64,000 bases of DNA from Catelliglobosispora koreensis DSM 44566 (lineage in GTDB: Bacteria > Actinomycetota > Actinomycetes > Mycobacteriales > Micromonosporaceae). Positions 20,073-29,535 of the stretch are shown here, piece after piece (position 1 is the first letter of the stretch; each line of letters begins with the position of its first letter). The notes below the pieces were generated by a model. It had not been told where the DNA came from, did not search any database, and saw only the letters and a program-made list of their open reading frames with translations. The position numbers and the translations under genes are program-made. The stretch lies in NCBI RefSeq assembly GCF_000379685.1, contig NZ_KB903261.1:310097-374096 (forward strand), in the 5' to 3' direction.

Positions 20073-20087
20073 TCACGGGGAGAACCG

Positions 20088-22142
20088 TTGCATACCCTCA
20101 CCCTTCGTGGCGCCTTAGCGGGCGCCATCGCTATTGCCGCAGCTGTGATCGCGCCAGCGACCGCCGCCTCAGCGGCCCCACCAACCGCCCCCTACAGCGC
20201 CTTTGTGCTCGACGTCCGCAATCTGTCGGACCCGATGAGCTCGCCACCAAGCCGCGTTATGGACCACTCGAACTCTCAGCTCACCGCGAACATCGGGATT
20301 GACAGCGTTGGCTTGTCTGGATTCCAGGACGGTGGCAATTGGAGTGTCAACCTTCACGCGCCTAGCCTCAGCTCTGGGCAGACCTACCAGGCGGGCGTCG
20401 GAAATGTCTCCATGAGCGTCCAGGGGACCATGCTCTCGTGCACCGGAAACGGGTCGTTCACGGTGCACGAACTGGTCCGGGACGCAGAAACTCAGTTCGT
20501 GAGTACGTTCGCGGTCTCGTTTCTGCTGGACTGCCACAACAAGGCCGACGCGATTTCTGGCGAGCTGCGGTGGATGTCCAGCGTTCCCTACACCGGCGTC
20601 GCCACAAGTGGTTACAGCGGCTACGTCTCCGCTCCTGTTGGGGAACTGACCAATCCGAAGACACTCACCTTCACTTCGGGCGGATCCTTGGATGCTGTCT
20701 TCGGCAACGCCCACTTGGGCGGCAGCACACCGGGCGCCTTCGCCATCCGCGACGACCAATGCTCCGGCAAGACTCTGAGTTTCGGGCAAGCGTGCACGGT
20801 CACCGTTTGGGCATCGCCGAGAGTTGTTGGCTGGCAAGAAGCCATGCTGGTCGTGCCGTCAAACACCCTGAATGGCAGCAAAGTCATCCTCATGCAGGTC
20901 GAGGGTAAGCCGAGCTACAAAGGGCTTTACAAGCCGCTCGATCCCGCCCGCATTCTGGATAGCCGGTCCGGCAATGGCGTCGCGGCGCACAAGCTCACCG
21001 ACTTTGAAACCGTACCGCTGCAGGTGCTTGGCCGTGGCGGCGTTCCGGCGACCGGTGTCAGCGCAGTGGTCTTGAACGTGACGGTGACCGAGCCAGACCA
21101 GGCGGGGCACGTGACTGTTTACCCCGGGGGTGAGGCCAAGCCGACCGCTTCGGCCCTGAACTACACCCGAGGCTGGACCGGCGCGAATTCGGTCACGGTG
21201 AAGGTCGGTGCCAACGGTCAGGTCAACTTCGCTGTCACTGGCGGCAAGCTGCATTTGATCGCCGACGTCGTGGGGTTTTACACGGCTTCGGATTACAAGC
21301 CGGTGTTCCAGGGCGCGGCGGGCCGTGTGTTCACACATGAGCCAGGGCGCCTGTTCGATTCCCGCGTCGACGATGGTGGCCAGAAGCTCGTTGGCGGGGG
21401 CTGGTTCCGCCTTTCCCTGAGCTACCCGGAGGTGAATCCACACGTGCGGGCGCTGATCGTGAACGTCACGGTGACGGAGCCGAACGGGTCCGGGCACCTG
21501 CGCTTGTGGAATGGTGCCAGCGGTCCTCCGGACACGTCGACGCTGAACTACGAAAGCGGCAAGACGGTGCCGAACTTCGCCATCGTTCCGACATCGCCCT
21601 GCATCGTTTCGGGCTGCGATCCGTCGCTTCTCATGATTGGGCTATATACCAACCAGACCACGCACGTGATTGTGGACCTCGTTGGGTTCGTGGATGACGG
21701 GACGCTCAGTGGAGGTTTGCGGTTTGAGGCGAGCAGCCCGACCCGCATCGTGGATACGCGTATCAGCCAAGGCATCACTGGACGGATTGGCCAGGGGCAG
21801 ACGGCCACGGTCACCACGCCGGGCGCTCTCGTCCAGGACAACACTTGGGCACTCGCTCTGAATGTCACTGGCGTTCAGCCGACGATGGACACCAACCTGA
21901 TCGTCTGGGAGAACGGCATTGCCCAGCCGGGAGTGTCCAATTTGAATCCCGCTGCTGGCCAAATCATTCCGAACGCGGTTATCACCGGGATTGACGAGAA
22001 CTACAAGTTCAATATCCGCAACAACGGCGGCACGATCGATGTCGTCGTGGATGTCGTCGGGATGTTCTATGCCGACGCCGTGATGGACGCGCGTGCTTTG
22101 GCAAGCCCAGCCGCAGGAAAGCTTTTCGCCGTCGAACGCTGA
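20088..22142 (+). CDS. Secreted RhxDxR-repeat protein, paralogue 1
   Basis: 684 residues. The TTG at 20088 follows GGGGAG by 5 nt and the protein begins like its paralogues (LRGALAGA signal peptide, ending TAASAAPP). After an N-terminal domain comes an Ig-like choice-of-anchor-D segment (about 185-275). Repeat A starts PLDPARILDSRSG and includes VVLNVTVTEPDQAGHVTVYP and LHLIADVVGFYT. Repeat B starts GRLFDSRVDD, with a Cys pair (SPCIVSGCD) and HVIVDLVGFVDD. Repeat C has TRIVDTRISQGI and NLNPAAGQIIPNAVITGI. There is no LPXTG or transmembrane tail, so it is probably released or loosely wall-bound. It is the most diverged copy at its N-terminus. Catalytic motifs are absent; an adhesive or structural role is inferred. 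Confidence 0.85.
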   Translation: MHTLTLRGALAGAIAIAAAVIAPATAASAAPPTAPYSAFVLDVRNLSDPMSSPPSRVMDHSNSQLTANIGIDSVGLSGFQDGGNWSVNLHAPSLSSGQTYQAGVGNVSMSVQGTMLSCTGNGSFTVHELVRDAETQFVSTFAVSFLLDCHNKADAISGELRWMSSVPYTGVATSGYSGYVSAPVGELTNPKTLTFTSGGSLDAVFGNAHLGGSTPGAFAIRDDQCSGKTLSFGQACTVTVWASPRVVGWQEAMLVVPSNTLNGSKVILMQVEGKPSYKGLYKPLDPARILDSRSGNGVAAHKLTDFETVPLQVLGRGGVPATGVSAVVLNVTVTEPDQAGHVTVYPGGEAKPTASALNYTRGWTGANSVTVKVGANGQVNFAVTGGKLHLIADVVGFYTASDYKPVFQGAAGRVFTHEPGRLFDSRVDDGGQKLVGGGWFRLSLSYPEVNPHVRALIVNVTVTEPNGSGHLRLWNGASGPPDTSTLNYESGKTVPNFAIVPTSPCIVSGCDPSLLMIGLYTNQTTHVIVDLVGFVDDGTLSGGLRFEASSPTRIVDTRISQGITGRIGQGQTATVTTPGALVQDNTWALALNVTGVQPTMDTNLIVWENGIAQPGVSNLNPAAGQIIPNAVITGIDENYKFNIRNNGGTIDVVVDVVGMFYADAVMDARALASPAAGKLFAVER

Positions 22143-22161
22143 CGAAAGCCGACCACTAACG

Positions 22162-22196
22162 AAAGCGGCCCCGCAGGTTTCCTGCGGGGCCGCTTT
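22162..22196. terminator. Shared bidirectional terminator of paralogues 1 and 2
   Basis: A perfect 16-bp stem (AAAGCGGCCCCGCAGG at 22162-22177, partner 22181-22196) with a TTT loop, flanked by A and T runs on the two sides. It sits in the 59-bp gap between the convergent stops. Confidence 0.9.
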
Positions 22197-22201
22197 GGCT
22201 T

Positions 22202-24631
22202 TTATGAGCGTTGATGCATGCCGTCGGGTGTGGGCAAATACGTTGGCAGCCCAGGCCCGTCGGCTCCCCGGGTTTGCACGTTTGGTGCGCCCGGCAAGCC
22301 GAGCCAATAGAACCAGCCAACGACATCCACGACCGCGTCAATCGTGCCGCCGTGGTTGTAGACGCTGAATTGGTTCGCATCGTTGATGCCAGTGATCACC
22401 GCGTTGGGGATGATCTGACCGGCTGCTGGGTTCAAATTGGACACTCCCGGCTTTGCGATACCGGCTTCCCAGACGATCATGTTGGTGTCGACCGTGGGCA
22501 GGATGCCGGTTACGTTGAGCGCCAAGGCACCCGTGGCGGCGTTGCCGACCGGGCTCGTGACGGTCTTAGTGACCGACTGACCGATCTTCCCGCTGATGCC
22601 TTGGTTTACCCGAGTGTCGACGATCCGCTCCGGTGTCTGCGGCTGGAAAAGCATGCCGCCGCCGAGGGTGCTGTCGTCAATGAATCCGACGACATCGACG
22701 ATCACGTGCGCGTCCATGTTGGTGTAAACACCGATCATCGGGCGCGTACCGCTGCACGGGTACCAGTCACACGGAACCGTTGGAATGATTGCGAAGTTGG
22801 GCACCGTCTTGCCACGCTCGAAGTTCAAGGTGGACGTCGACGGTGGGTCGCCGCTGCCGTTCCACGTGCGCAGGTGACCTGGGCCGTTGGGTTCGGTCGC
22901 GGTGACGTTGACGATCAGGCCACGGATGTGGGGGTTGATCGTCGCGTTGTAGTTGATGGACAGCTGAAGCCAGGAGTCTCCAGGCAGTTTGCCGTCCGGG
23001 TCGTTGCGGGTGTCGAACAACCGCACCGGGGCGTGGGTGAAGACGCGGCCGCCCTTGCCGTAGTAGTAGGGATCGTTGTTGCTGGCGTAGAAGCCGACGA
23101 CGTCCGCGATGAGGTGGATTCCTCCTGCGGAGACGAACAGGTCGACAAAGCCGTCGGGGCTAACGCCAACGGTGACGGAGTTAGCGCCAGTCCAGCCGCG
23201 CGCGTAGTTCAGTGACGACGCGGTTGGCTTGGCTACTCCGGCTGGGAAGACCGTTACGTGCCCGGCTTGGTCGGCTTCGGTGACAGTCACATTGAGCACG
23301 ACTGCCGCGATGCCGGTCATGGGCAGTCCGCCGCGGCTCTTGACCTCTAGGCGGACGGTCTGTCCCGTACCCACTTTGCCTCCCGGTGCCCCGAGCCCGA
23401 TGCGGGTGTCGAGGAGCCGTTGCGGATTGAGTGGGAAGTAGCGGCCTTTGAGCCCGTCTACACCTTCGACGCCAAGCCCGACAACGGTTGGCGTGGTAAG
23501 GCTGTTGTTGGGCACCTGGAGCTGAGCCCAAAGGGTGCCAGTGACGTGAGGCCGGGCGACAATGCCGATGCTGCATGTCTGCCCGGAGGGAATGATCTGG
23601 CCCGAACACGTGTCGCTGGAAATGCGGAACGTGCCTGGGTTATCGCCCCCGAACACCGCTTGACCAAATGTGGTCGACAGCGTGCCGGCCGCTTTCAGCG
23701 TAACGGTCTTCACCGCGCTGTCACGGTCGATGTCCTGCGTGCCGAAGCTCAGCCACGTCGGGTTGGCTGTTACCAACCGCTGATCGATCCCGTTTAGCGA
23801 CAGCCGCACATTCTTGTTGCCGGCGAAGGTGTTGTCCCCGACCACAAGCCGAGCGGTCTGCTCGCCTAACGCGGTGGCGTTGGCACGAACCGTCACTGTG
23901 CATGTTTCGCCGTAGGCGAGACTTGCCCCAGCGCACGTGTTGCCCGTGATGGTGAACGCGCCTGGCGTCGCGCCGCTAAGCGAAGCGGCACCCATGACAG
24001 TCGATTCCGAGCCAGCACCGGTGAAAGTCACCACTTGCGAGGTGCCGTTGGCGCCGACGGGCTGATCCCCGAAGGCGACCACGCCAGCGCTGAGACCGAC
24101 GCCCTTGAAACCGATGGATGAGTTGAACCTCATCTCGCCAGAGATCGCATCGGCCTGTGAGCCACAAGCAAGAGTGAACGAGGCCGCGAATGCCGTTAGC
24201 TCACCGGAAGTGGCGTCGTGCACGGCTTCATGCACGGCGAGTGTTCCCGGAACGTCGGCGCCACAACCGCGGTGATCCATACCGATGGACGCGAAGGCAC
24301 CTTCGTACGGGGGCTCGTGCATGATCGTGTATGTAGTCCCCGCCACGAATTGCTGGTCCTTGGGCGGTGACAACAAAGCCTGCGCATAGTGGCCAGGCAT
24401 GGTGGCCTTGAAATCAAGACCCGGTGTGCCCCAGGCGACCGCCTCGAACGTGCTGTTGTTCTCATCGAACGTCAGCGTTCCGTCCAGAAGGTAGCTGCCC
24501 GCACGTCCATCGATGATGAACGCGTTGTAAGGGGCGGATGGAGGCGCCGCATAGGCCGTGGTAGCCGGAGCCACGACGGCGGTAGCGAACGCGATGGCGC
24601 CAACCAGAGCGCCACGAAGGGTGCGTCGCAT
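22202..24631 (-). CDS. Secreted RhxDxR-repeat protein, paralogue 2
   Basis: 809 residues from ATG 24631 (GGGGAG 4 nt upstream); the frame is open further upstream but without family sequence. The signal peptide ends TTAYAAPP. It contains two choice-of-anchor-D-like domains (NGTSQVVTFTGAGSESTVMG... and the one with TFRISSDTCSGQIIPSGQTC), each with a Cys pair. Repeats A-C follow: PQRLLDTRIG, VRLFDTRNDPDG and PERIVDTRVNQGI. Repeat B holds the conserved CDWYPC pair. No membrane anchor. The extra Ig-like domain, shared only with paralogue 3, suggests these two arose from a common duplicate. Confidence 0.85.
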   Translation of the reverse strand: MRRTLRGALVGAIAFATAVVAPATTAYAAPPSAPYNAFIIDGRAGSYLLDGTLTFDENNSTFEAVAWGTPGLDFKATMPGHYAQALLSPPKDQQFVAGTTYTIMHEPPYEGAFASIGMDHRGCGADVPGTLAVHEAVHDATSGELTAFAASFTLACGSQADAISGEMRFNSSIGFKGVGLSAGVVAFGDQPVGANGTSQVVTFTGAGSESTVMGAASLSGATPGAFTITGNTCAGASLAYGETCTVTVRANATALGEQTARLVVGDNTFAGNKNVRLSLNGIDQRLVTANPTWLSFGTQDIDRDSAVKTVTLKAAGTLSTTFGQAVFGGDNPGTFRISSDTCSGQIIPSGQTCSIGIVARPHVTGTLWAQLQVPNNSLTTPTVVGLGVEGVDGLKGRYFPLNPQRLLDTRIGLGAPGGKVGTGQTVRLEVKSRGGLPMTGIAAVVLNVTVTEADQAGHVTVFPAGVAKPTASSLNYARGWTGANSVTVGVSPDGFVDLFVSAGGIHLIADVVGFYASNNDPYYYGKGGRVFTHAPVRLFDTRNDPDGKLPGDSWLQLSINYNATINPHIRGLIVNVTATEPNGPGHLRTWNGSGDPPSTSTLNFERGKTVPNFAIIPTVPCDWYPCSGTRPMIGVYTNMDAHVIVDVVGFIDDSTLGGGMLFQPQTPERIVDTRVNQGISGKIGQSVTKTVTSPVGNAATGALALNVTGILPTVDTNMIVWEAGIAKPGVSNLNPAAGQIIPNAVITGINDANQFSVYNHGGTIDAVVDVVGWFYWLGLPGAPNVQTRGADGPGLPTYLPTPDGMHQRS

Positions 24632-24653
24632 TGCTCTCCCCGTTTTGATATGC

Positions 24654-24670
24654 GTCCACAGAGCGTGGAC
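24654..24670 (-). promoter_or_regulatory. Leader hairpin of paralogue 2
   Basis: GTCCAC / GTGGAC 6-bp stem with a 5-nt loop (extendable by a wobble and a G-C pair). It ends 12 nt before GGGGAG of the paralogue 2 start. The intervening GCATATCAAAAC resembles the spacer of paralogue 3. Confidence 0.5.
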
Positions 24671-24707
24671 ACTGCGACGCACAGTAAACAGCAACCGCGA
24701 GAAAAAT

Positions 24708-24738
24708 GGCACCCCAGCTTGGCTAAAGCTGGGGTGCC
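24708..24738 (-). terminator. Terminator of paralogue 3
   Basis: A perfect 13-bp stem GGCACCCCAGCTT / AAGCTGGGGTGCC with a 5-nt loop, 6 bp beyond the paralogue 3 stop on the minus strand. Confidence 0.85.
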
Positions 24739-24744
24739 AGAAAA

Positions 24745-27177
24745 TTAACGGGCCCTGGCGAACCAGCTATCCGTTGGCGCGGCCGCGAACGGCTTGCCTA
24801 CGGTGAATCCACGAGCAGCCATCAACGAGACGCCATCGAAATAGAACGTGCCAACGACATCGACGACGGTGTGAATAGTGCCGCCGTGGTTGTAGAAGTT
24901 GAACTTGCCTTCTTCACTGATACCGGAGATCACCGCGTTAGGGATGATCTGGCCGGCGGCCGGGTTCAAATTGGACACCGTCGGCTTGGGAATGCCGTTC
25001 TCCCAGACAATCATGTTGGTGTCCACCGTCGGCTGGATCCCGGTCACATTCAACGCCAGCGCGAAAACGCTGGCCGGGTCAGCTACGGAACCTGGTGTGG
25101 TCACCGTCGCGGTTTGCCCTTGCCCAATGGCACCAGGAATGCCGAAACCGGTGCGGCTGTCGACGATCCGGGTGGGTGACTTCGGCTCGAACAACAGGCC
25201 GTAACCAAGTGTGCCGTCATCGATGAAACCGACCACATCCACGATCACGTGCGTTGTCTGATTAGAGAACACGCCCATCATCGGGTATTGACCGCTACAC
25301 GGATTCCAATCGCATCTCACCGACGGGACGATCGCGAAGTTTGGCACGGTCTTGTTCGCTTCAAAGTTCAATGTTGACGTTCCCGGCGGGTAACCGATGC
25401 CATTCCAGGTGCTGACATGGCCAGGCCCGCTGGTGCCGGTGACCGTAACGTTCACGATCAGAGCTTTGAGGTGTGCTGTTGTGGTGCTGTTGTAGCCAAC
25501 GGCTACCTTCACCCATTCGCCGCCGGGCAGCTTTTCACCCCAGTCTTCACGAGAGTCAAAGACACGTACTGGCTCGTGGATGACCACGCGGCCACCGTTG
25601 CCGTACATCGTCTGGGGATCATTGTTGGCGGCGTAGAAACCCACAATATCGGCGATCAGATGCAAAGGTCCGCCAGTAACAGCGAGGTTGACCTTCCCGT
25701 CGGCGCCGACCTTGACGGTCACAGAGTTGGCACCTGTCCACCCACTCACATAGTTCAAGGAGGACGAGGTCGGCTTCGGTTCACCGCCTGGGTAGACCGC
25801 TACGTGCCCGGCCTGGCCAGCTTCCGTCACCGTCACATTCAGCACGACCGCGTTGACACCTGAGGCGGGAACGCCGCCGCGCCCCAGTACTTGCAAGGGG
25901 ACGGTTTGGAAACCGCCGACCTCCCCTGACGGTGCTCCGTTGCCGTCGCGTGTGTCGAGAATCCGGCTCGGAGAAAGTGGGTAGTACCTGCCTTTGACGT
26001 CCGGCGGGCCGTCTGCTGACAACGGAACTAACAATGGGCTGCCAGGTGCGTTGCTGGGTAACTGAAGCGTTGCGGTGAAGTGACCGCGGCTAGAGATATC
26101 GGCAACGACGTGGATGTAACAGGATGTGGCGACGCTGTCTCCAAATAGCTCGCCTGAGCACGTATCACCGCCAGTCCGGAAGATCTCCGGATTGTCACCA
26201 ACGAACGATGCCGTGCCGAACAAGGTGTTGTGACTACCGGTCACGGAGACCACGACAGTGGTTACCGTGTATCCCTCGATCGGGATGCTGCCGAAGTCAA
26301 TCGAACTTGGCGATGCCGACACCTTCTGCGGAACGATCCCCGACAGGCTTAGCTGGACGAACTTGTTGCCACCGATGGTGTTGTCATTGATGACGAGGTG
26401 GCCCGCCTGCTCGCCCACCGCCGTAGCTTTCGCTGTCACCGTCACGGTGCAGGTCTGTCCATAAGAGACAGACGTTCCACTGCATGTGTTTCCCGTGATG
26501 ACGAAGGCGTTGCCACCGCCAATGGATGCCGCGCCGAACGTAGTCGGTTCGGAGCCCTTGCCGGTGAAGGTAATGGTCTTCGCCGAACCGTTGGCGCCAA
26601 TGGGCTGCTCGCCGAAGTTCCACTGCGCCACATCGACGTCGACTCCGGTGTATCCGATGCTGGAGTTCCAGCGATACTCCATAGCGATGGCGTCAGGCGC
26701 GGTTGCCTCACAGCCAGCACGTACAGAGGCGGCGAAGGCCGTGTACTTCTTCTCGACCTCGTCGTAGACCGCTTCCCGCACCAGCATGGTGCCGTTTTGC
26801 TGGTTGCACCCGCGCCCGTCGCCACCGGTGTCAAGTTCGACATCGCCAGGATCGGGCATGGCTCGCGCCACCGGGTACGTCTGTCCGGCAACGAATCGCT
26901 CGCCGATGGCCCTAAACGACGTGTACCAAAGGTGGCTTCCGTCGTTGCGCTGGTGATACATACCAACGCCCCACTCGCTGCCGCCGCCCGGAAAGATGCT
27001 GTCATTCGGGTCAAAGGTAAGGGTGCCTTTGAGGAGATAGCTCCCGGCGCGCCCATCCAAAATAGCCGCGGTGTAAGGAGCTGTTGGTGGTGCGGCGGCG
27101 GAGGCCGATGCCGGGAAAACCACAGCAGCTGCCGCCAGGAGAACGCCAATAGTGGTGCCGCGAAGGGCTCGTCGCAT
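24745..27177 (-). CDS. Secreted RhxDxR-repeat protein, paralogue 3
   Basis: 810 residues from ATG 27177, with GGGGAG 4 nt upstream. Signal peptide with a long hydrophobic core, ending SASAAAPP. Two choice-of-anchor-D-like domains are present (ITFTGKGSEPTTFGAASIGG..., and a second with a Cys pair around TCSGELFGDSVATSC). Repeats A-C: PSRILDTRDGNG, VRVFDSREDWGEKL, TRIVDSRTGFGI. Repeat B has CDWNPC. It ends at TAA 24745 just before its hairpin terminator. It closely resembles paralogue 5 in repeat B. Confidence 0.85.
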   Translation of the reverse strand: MRRALRGTTIGVLLAAAAVVFPASASAAAPPTAPYTAAILDGRAGSYLLKGTLTFDPNDSIFPGGGSEWGVGMYHQRNDGSHLWYTSFRAIGERFVAGQTYPVARAMPDPGDVELDTGGDGRGCNQQNGTMLVREAVYDEVEKKYTAFAASVRAGCEATAPDAIAMEYRWNSSIGYTGVDVDVAQWNFGEQPIGANGSAKTITFTGKGSEPTTFGAASIGGGNAFVITGNTCSGTSVSYGQTCTVTVTAKATAVGEQAGHLVINDNTIGGNKFVQLSLSGIVPQKVSASPSSIDFGSIPIEGYTVTTVVVSVTGSHNTLFGTASFVGDNPEIFRTGGDTCSGELFGDSVATSCYIHVVADISSRGHFTATLQLPSNAPGSPLLVPLSADGPPDVKGRYYPLSPSRILDTRDGNGAPSGEVGGFQTVPLQVLGRGGVPASGVNAVVLNVTVTEAGQAGHVAVYPGGEPKPTSSSLNYVSGWTGANSVTVKVGADGKVNLAVTGGPLHLIADIVGFYAANNDPQTMYGNGGRVVIHEPVRVFDSREDWGEKLPGGEWVKVAVGYNSTTTAHLKALIVNVTVTGTSGPGHVSTWNGIGYPPGTSTLNFEANKTVPNFAIVPSVRCDWNPCSGQYPMMGVFSNQTTHVIVDVVGFIDDGTLGYGLLFEPKSPTRIVDSRTGFGIPGAIGQGQTATVTTPGSVADPASVFALALNVTGIQPTVDTNMIVWENGIPKPTVSNLNPAAGQIIPNAVISGISEEGKFNFYNHGGTIHTVVDVVGTFYFDGVSLMAARGFTVGKPFAAAPTDSWFARAR

Positions 27178-27198
27178 TGAACTCCCCGTATTGATAGT

Positions 27199-27217
27199 GC
27201 GCACAAGAGGTGTGCGC
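27199..27217 (-). promoter_or_regulatory. Leader hairpin of paralogue 3
   Basis: GCGCACA / TGTGCGC 7-bp stem with a 5-nt loop, ending 11 nt (ACTATCAATAC) before GGGGAG. Confidence 0.5.
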
Positions 27218-27272
27218 CGGAGCGCTCACTCTAGGCACGTCCAATACACAAGCGGAAGAGCCAAAGAAATGA

Positions 27273-27293
27273 CCCCCGGACAAATTCCGGGGG
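27273..27293 (-). terminator. Terminator of paralogue 4
   Basis: CCCCCGGA / TCCGGGGG 8-bp stem with a 5-nt loop, about 20 bp past the stop of paralogue 4. Confidence 0.75.
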
Positions 27294-27313
27294 CCGTTTC
27301 CTTCAGGTTCGTT

Positions 27314-29404
27314 TTATCGCTGCCGGCTAACGCTTCCAATAGCAGGTGCAAAACCATCAGCTGGTACTGAGTGAGCAGTCGCGCCACGGGCCGAAGCACT
27401 GAATCCGTCTAGGCCTTCGATCCAGTAGAACGTACCAACGACATCGATGACGGTGTCGATCGTGCCGCCGTGGTTGTAGACGTTGAACTGGTTCGCCGTG
27501 TCGATTCCCGTCACCACAGCGTTTGGCGCGATCTGGCCAGCCGCCGGGTTGAGGTTGGAAACGCCTGGCTTGGTGATGCCGTTCTCCCACACGATCATGT
27601 TGGTGTCGACCGTTGGCTGGACGCCGGTTACGTTGAGCGCCAAGGCATAGGTGTCAGCATTCGCGATGGTTCCCGGTGTCGTCACCGTTTTGGTGACGGC
27701 CTGTCCGATGCGGCCGGTGATGCCCTGGTTGATGCGCGTGTCGACGATCCGTTCCGGCGTCCGCGGCTCGAACCGCATGCCACCTTCAAGTGTTCCATCG
27801 TCAATGAAGCCAACGATGTCCACGATCACGTGAGTGTCCGTGTTGGTGTAGACCCCGATCATTGGCTTGCCGTTGCAGTCTTGGAAGTCGCACGTGGTCG
27901 CCGGGACGATGGCGAAGTTCGGCACGGTCTTGCCGCGCTCGAAGTTCAAAGTGGACGTGTCCGGCGGGGAGCCAGCGCCGTTCCAGGTGCGCAGGTGGCC
28001 GGCACCGTTTGGTTCGGTCGCGGTCACGTTGACGATGAACGCCTTGACGTGCGGTGCCGTCGCCGCGCTGTACCCTGCGGTGAGCTTCACCCACTCCTGG
28101 CTGTAAAGCTTGTCGCCCCAGTCTTCGCGGGAGTCGAACAACCGGACCGGCTCGTGTGTGAAGACGCGTCCGCTGGTGCCGTAGTAGCCGTTCTTCGCGT
28201 CGTTGTTCTGCGCGTAGAACCCAACAACGTCAGCGATCAAGTGCAGCTTGCCGCCGGTGATGGCGAGATTGACCTTGCCGTCGGCGCCGACCTTGACAGT
28301 GACCGAGTTGGCCCCGGTCCATCCGCGCGTGTAGTTCAGCGAAGAGGCGGTCGGCTTGGCGACCCCGGTCGGATAGACCGTTACGTGCCCGGCCTGGTCT
28401 GCCTCGGTCACGGTGACGTTGAGGACGACGGCGGAGATGCCGTTGGCGGGAACCCCGCCCCGGCCGGTGACCTGAAGGCTCACCGTTTCGTAGTCGTTGA
28501 CCTTGCGCCAGGCCGCACCGTTGCCGGAACGGGTGTCCAGGATGCGCGACGGGCTCAGGGGGTGGTACATGCCCTTGATGGACACCTGGCCGGTGACGCC
28601 AAGGGTCACCATTTTGTTGCCGGCGTTGGTGTTGTCCGGGATGACGAGCTGGCCATATTGTGCTCCAACGGCGGTGGCTTTGGCCGCGACACCGATGGTG
28701 CAGGTGGCGCCGAATTCCAGCGTCTTGCCAGCGCAGTTGTCGGAGGTGATCCGGAAAGCGCCTGGGGTGACGCCACCAAGCGAAGCCGCGCCCAAAACGG
28801 CTGCCTCGGTGCCACCGTTGCTGACCGTGATGGTCTGCGGAGCGGTTTCCACACCAAGGTCCTGCGTGTTGTAGGACAGGAAGCCAGCGCTTGTGAGCAC
28901 GGCTTTGTAGCCAATGCTTGAGTTCCAGCGGATTTCGGCGACCGTGGAAACGGTTGGGCCTTCGCAACCGATGCTCGCCGTGGCGGCGAAGGCGGTCAGC
29001 GTGCTCTCCGCGTTGTAGACCGCCTCGTGGACGATGAACGAACCGGGCTGCTGGTTGCAGCCGCGGCCATCGCCGCTGAGGTGAAAGGACGTGACGTCAG
29101 TGGAATACGTCGTCCCCGCCGTAAAGAGCTGCCCGCTCGGGGGCGCCATTCTGGTGAAGTAGTCGTGCCCCGGCGAGTCGGCGTCAATGCTGATGCCACC
29201 CTGCCCAAAAGGGCTGGCGGTAACGGTTCCGGTGCCGTTGCCGAACGCGAGGGTTCCGCTGAGCACGTAGCTCCCAGCGCGGCCGTCCAGAATGAGGGCG
29301 GTGTAGGGGGCAGCAGGGGGTGCGGCATTCGCCGCCGAGCTTGGGATGAGCGCCGCGAAGGCGAGCGCGATGACGCTGGCAACAGCGCCACGAAGGGTGC
29401 GCAA
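27314..29404 (-). CDS. Secreted RhxDxR-repeat protein, paralogue 4
   Basis: 696 residues from TTG 29404 (GGGGAG 6 nt upstream; the following codons CGC ACC match the other copies). Signal peptide ends ANAAPP, then APYTALILDGRAGSYVLSG. One choice-of-anchor-D-like domain (about 185-275, Cys pair in DNCAGKTLEFGATC). Repeat A PSRILDTRSGNG ... LIADVVGFYAQN; repeat B VRLFDSREDWGDKL with CDFQDC and HVIVDIVGFIDDG; repeat C PERIVDTRINQGITGRIG with NLNPAAGQIAPNAVVTGI. Predicted to be exported; no wall-anchoring motif seen. Confidence 0.85.
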   Translation of the reverse strand: MRTLRGAVASVIALAFAALIPSSAANAAPPAAPYTALILDGRAGSYVLSGTLAFGNGTGTVTASPFGQGGISIDADSPGHDYFTRMAPPSGQLFTAGTTYSTDVTSFHLSGDGRGCNQQPGSFIVHEAVYNAESTLTAFAATASIGCEGPTVSTVAEIRWNSSIGYKAVLTSAGFLSYNTQDLGVETAPQTITVSNGGTEAAVLGAASLGGVTPGAFRITSDNCAGKTLEFGATCTIGVAAKATAVGAQYGQLVIPDNTNAGNKMVTLGVTGQVSIKGMYHPLSPSRILDTRSGNGAAWRKVNDYETVSLQVTGRGGVPANGISAVVLNVTVTEADQAGHVTVYPTGVAKPTASSLNYTRGWTGANSVTVKVGADGKVNLAITGGKLHLIADVVGFYAQNNDAKNGYYGTSGRVFTHEPVRLFDSREDWGDKLYSQEWVKLTAGYSAATAPHVKAFIVNVTATEPNGAGHLRTWNGAGSPPDTSTLNFERGKTVPNFAIVPATTCDFQDCNGKPMIGVYTNTDTHVIVDIVGFIDDGTLEGGMRFEPRTPERIVDTRINQGITGRIGQAVTKTVTTPGTIANADTYALALNVTGVQPTVDTNMIVWENGITKPGVSNLNPAAGQIAPNAVVTGIDTANQFNVYNHGGTIDTVIDVVGTFYWIEGLDGFSASARGATAHSVPADGFAPAIGSVSRQR

Positions 29405-29432
29405 GGTGATCTCCCCGTTGAATTGGCTAATC

Positions 29433-29448
29433 GCGCAGGTCGCTGCGC
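29433..29448 (-). promoter_or_regulatory. Leader hairpin of paralogue 4
   Basis: GCGCAG / CTGCGC 6-bp stem with a 4-nt loop, 16 nt before GGGGAG. TAACCGTC just upstream of it is also present upstream of the paralogue 5 hairpin. Confidence 0.45.
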
Positions 29449-29490
29449 ACTGACGGTTAGGAAACTTAGCTGATCTTTGCTGAGGACAGC

Positions 29491-29523
29491 AAAGGGGTCC
29501 TGAATATCTCTCAGGACCCCTTT
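29491..29523 (-). terminator. Terminator of paralogue 5
   Basis: A perfect 13-bp stem AAAGGGGTCCTGA / TCAGGACCCCTTT with a 7-nt loop, 12 bp past the stop of paralogue 5. Confidence 0.85.
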
Positions 29524-29535
29524 GGCTGGTAAGGC

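Noticed and set aside
22211-23215. 334-codon plus-strand frame inside paralogue 2
   Set aside because: Antisense shadow of a conserved coding region; similar shadows occur over paralogues 3-5, as expected from shared sequence, and none has a signal peptide or start site.
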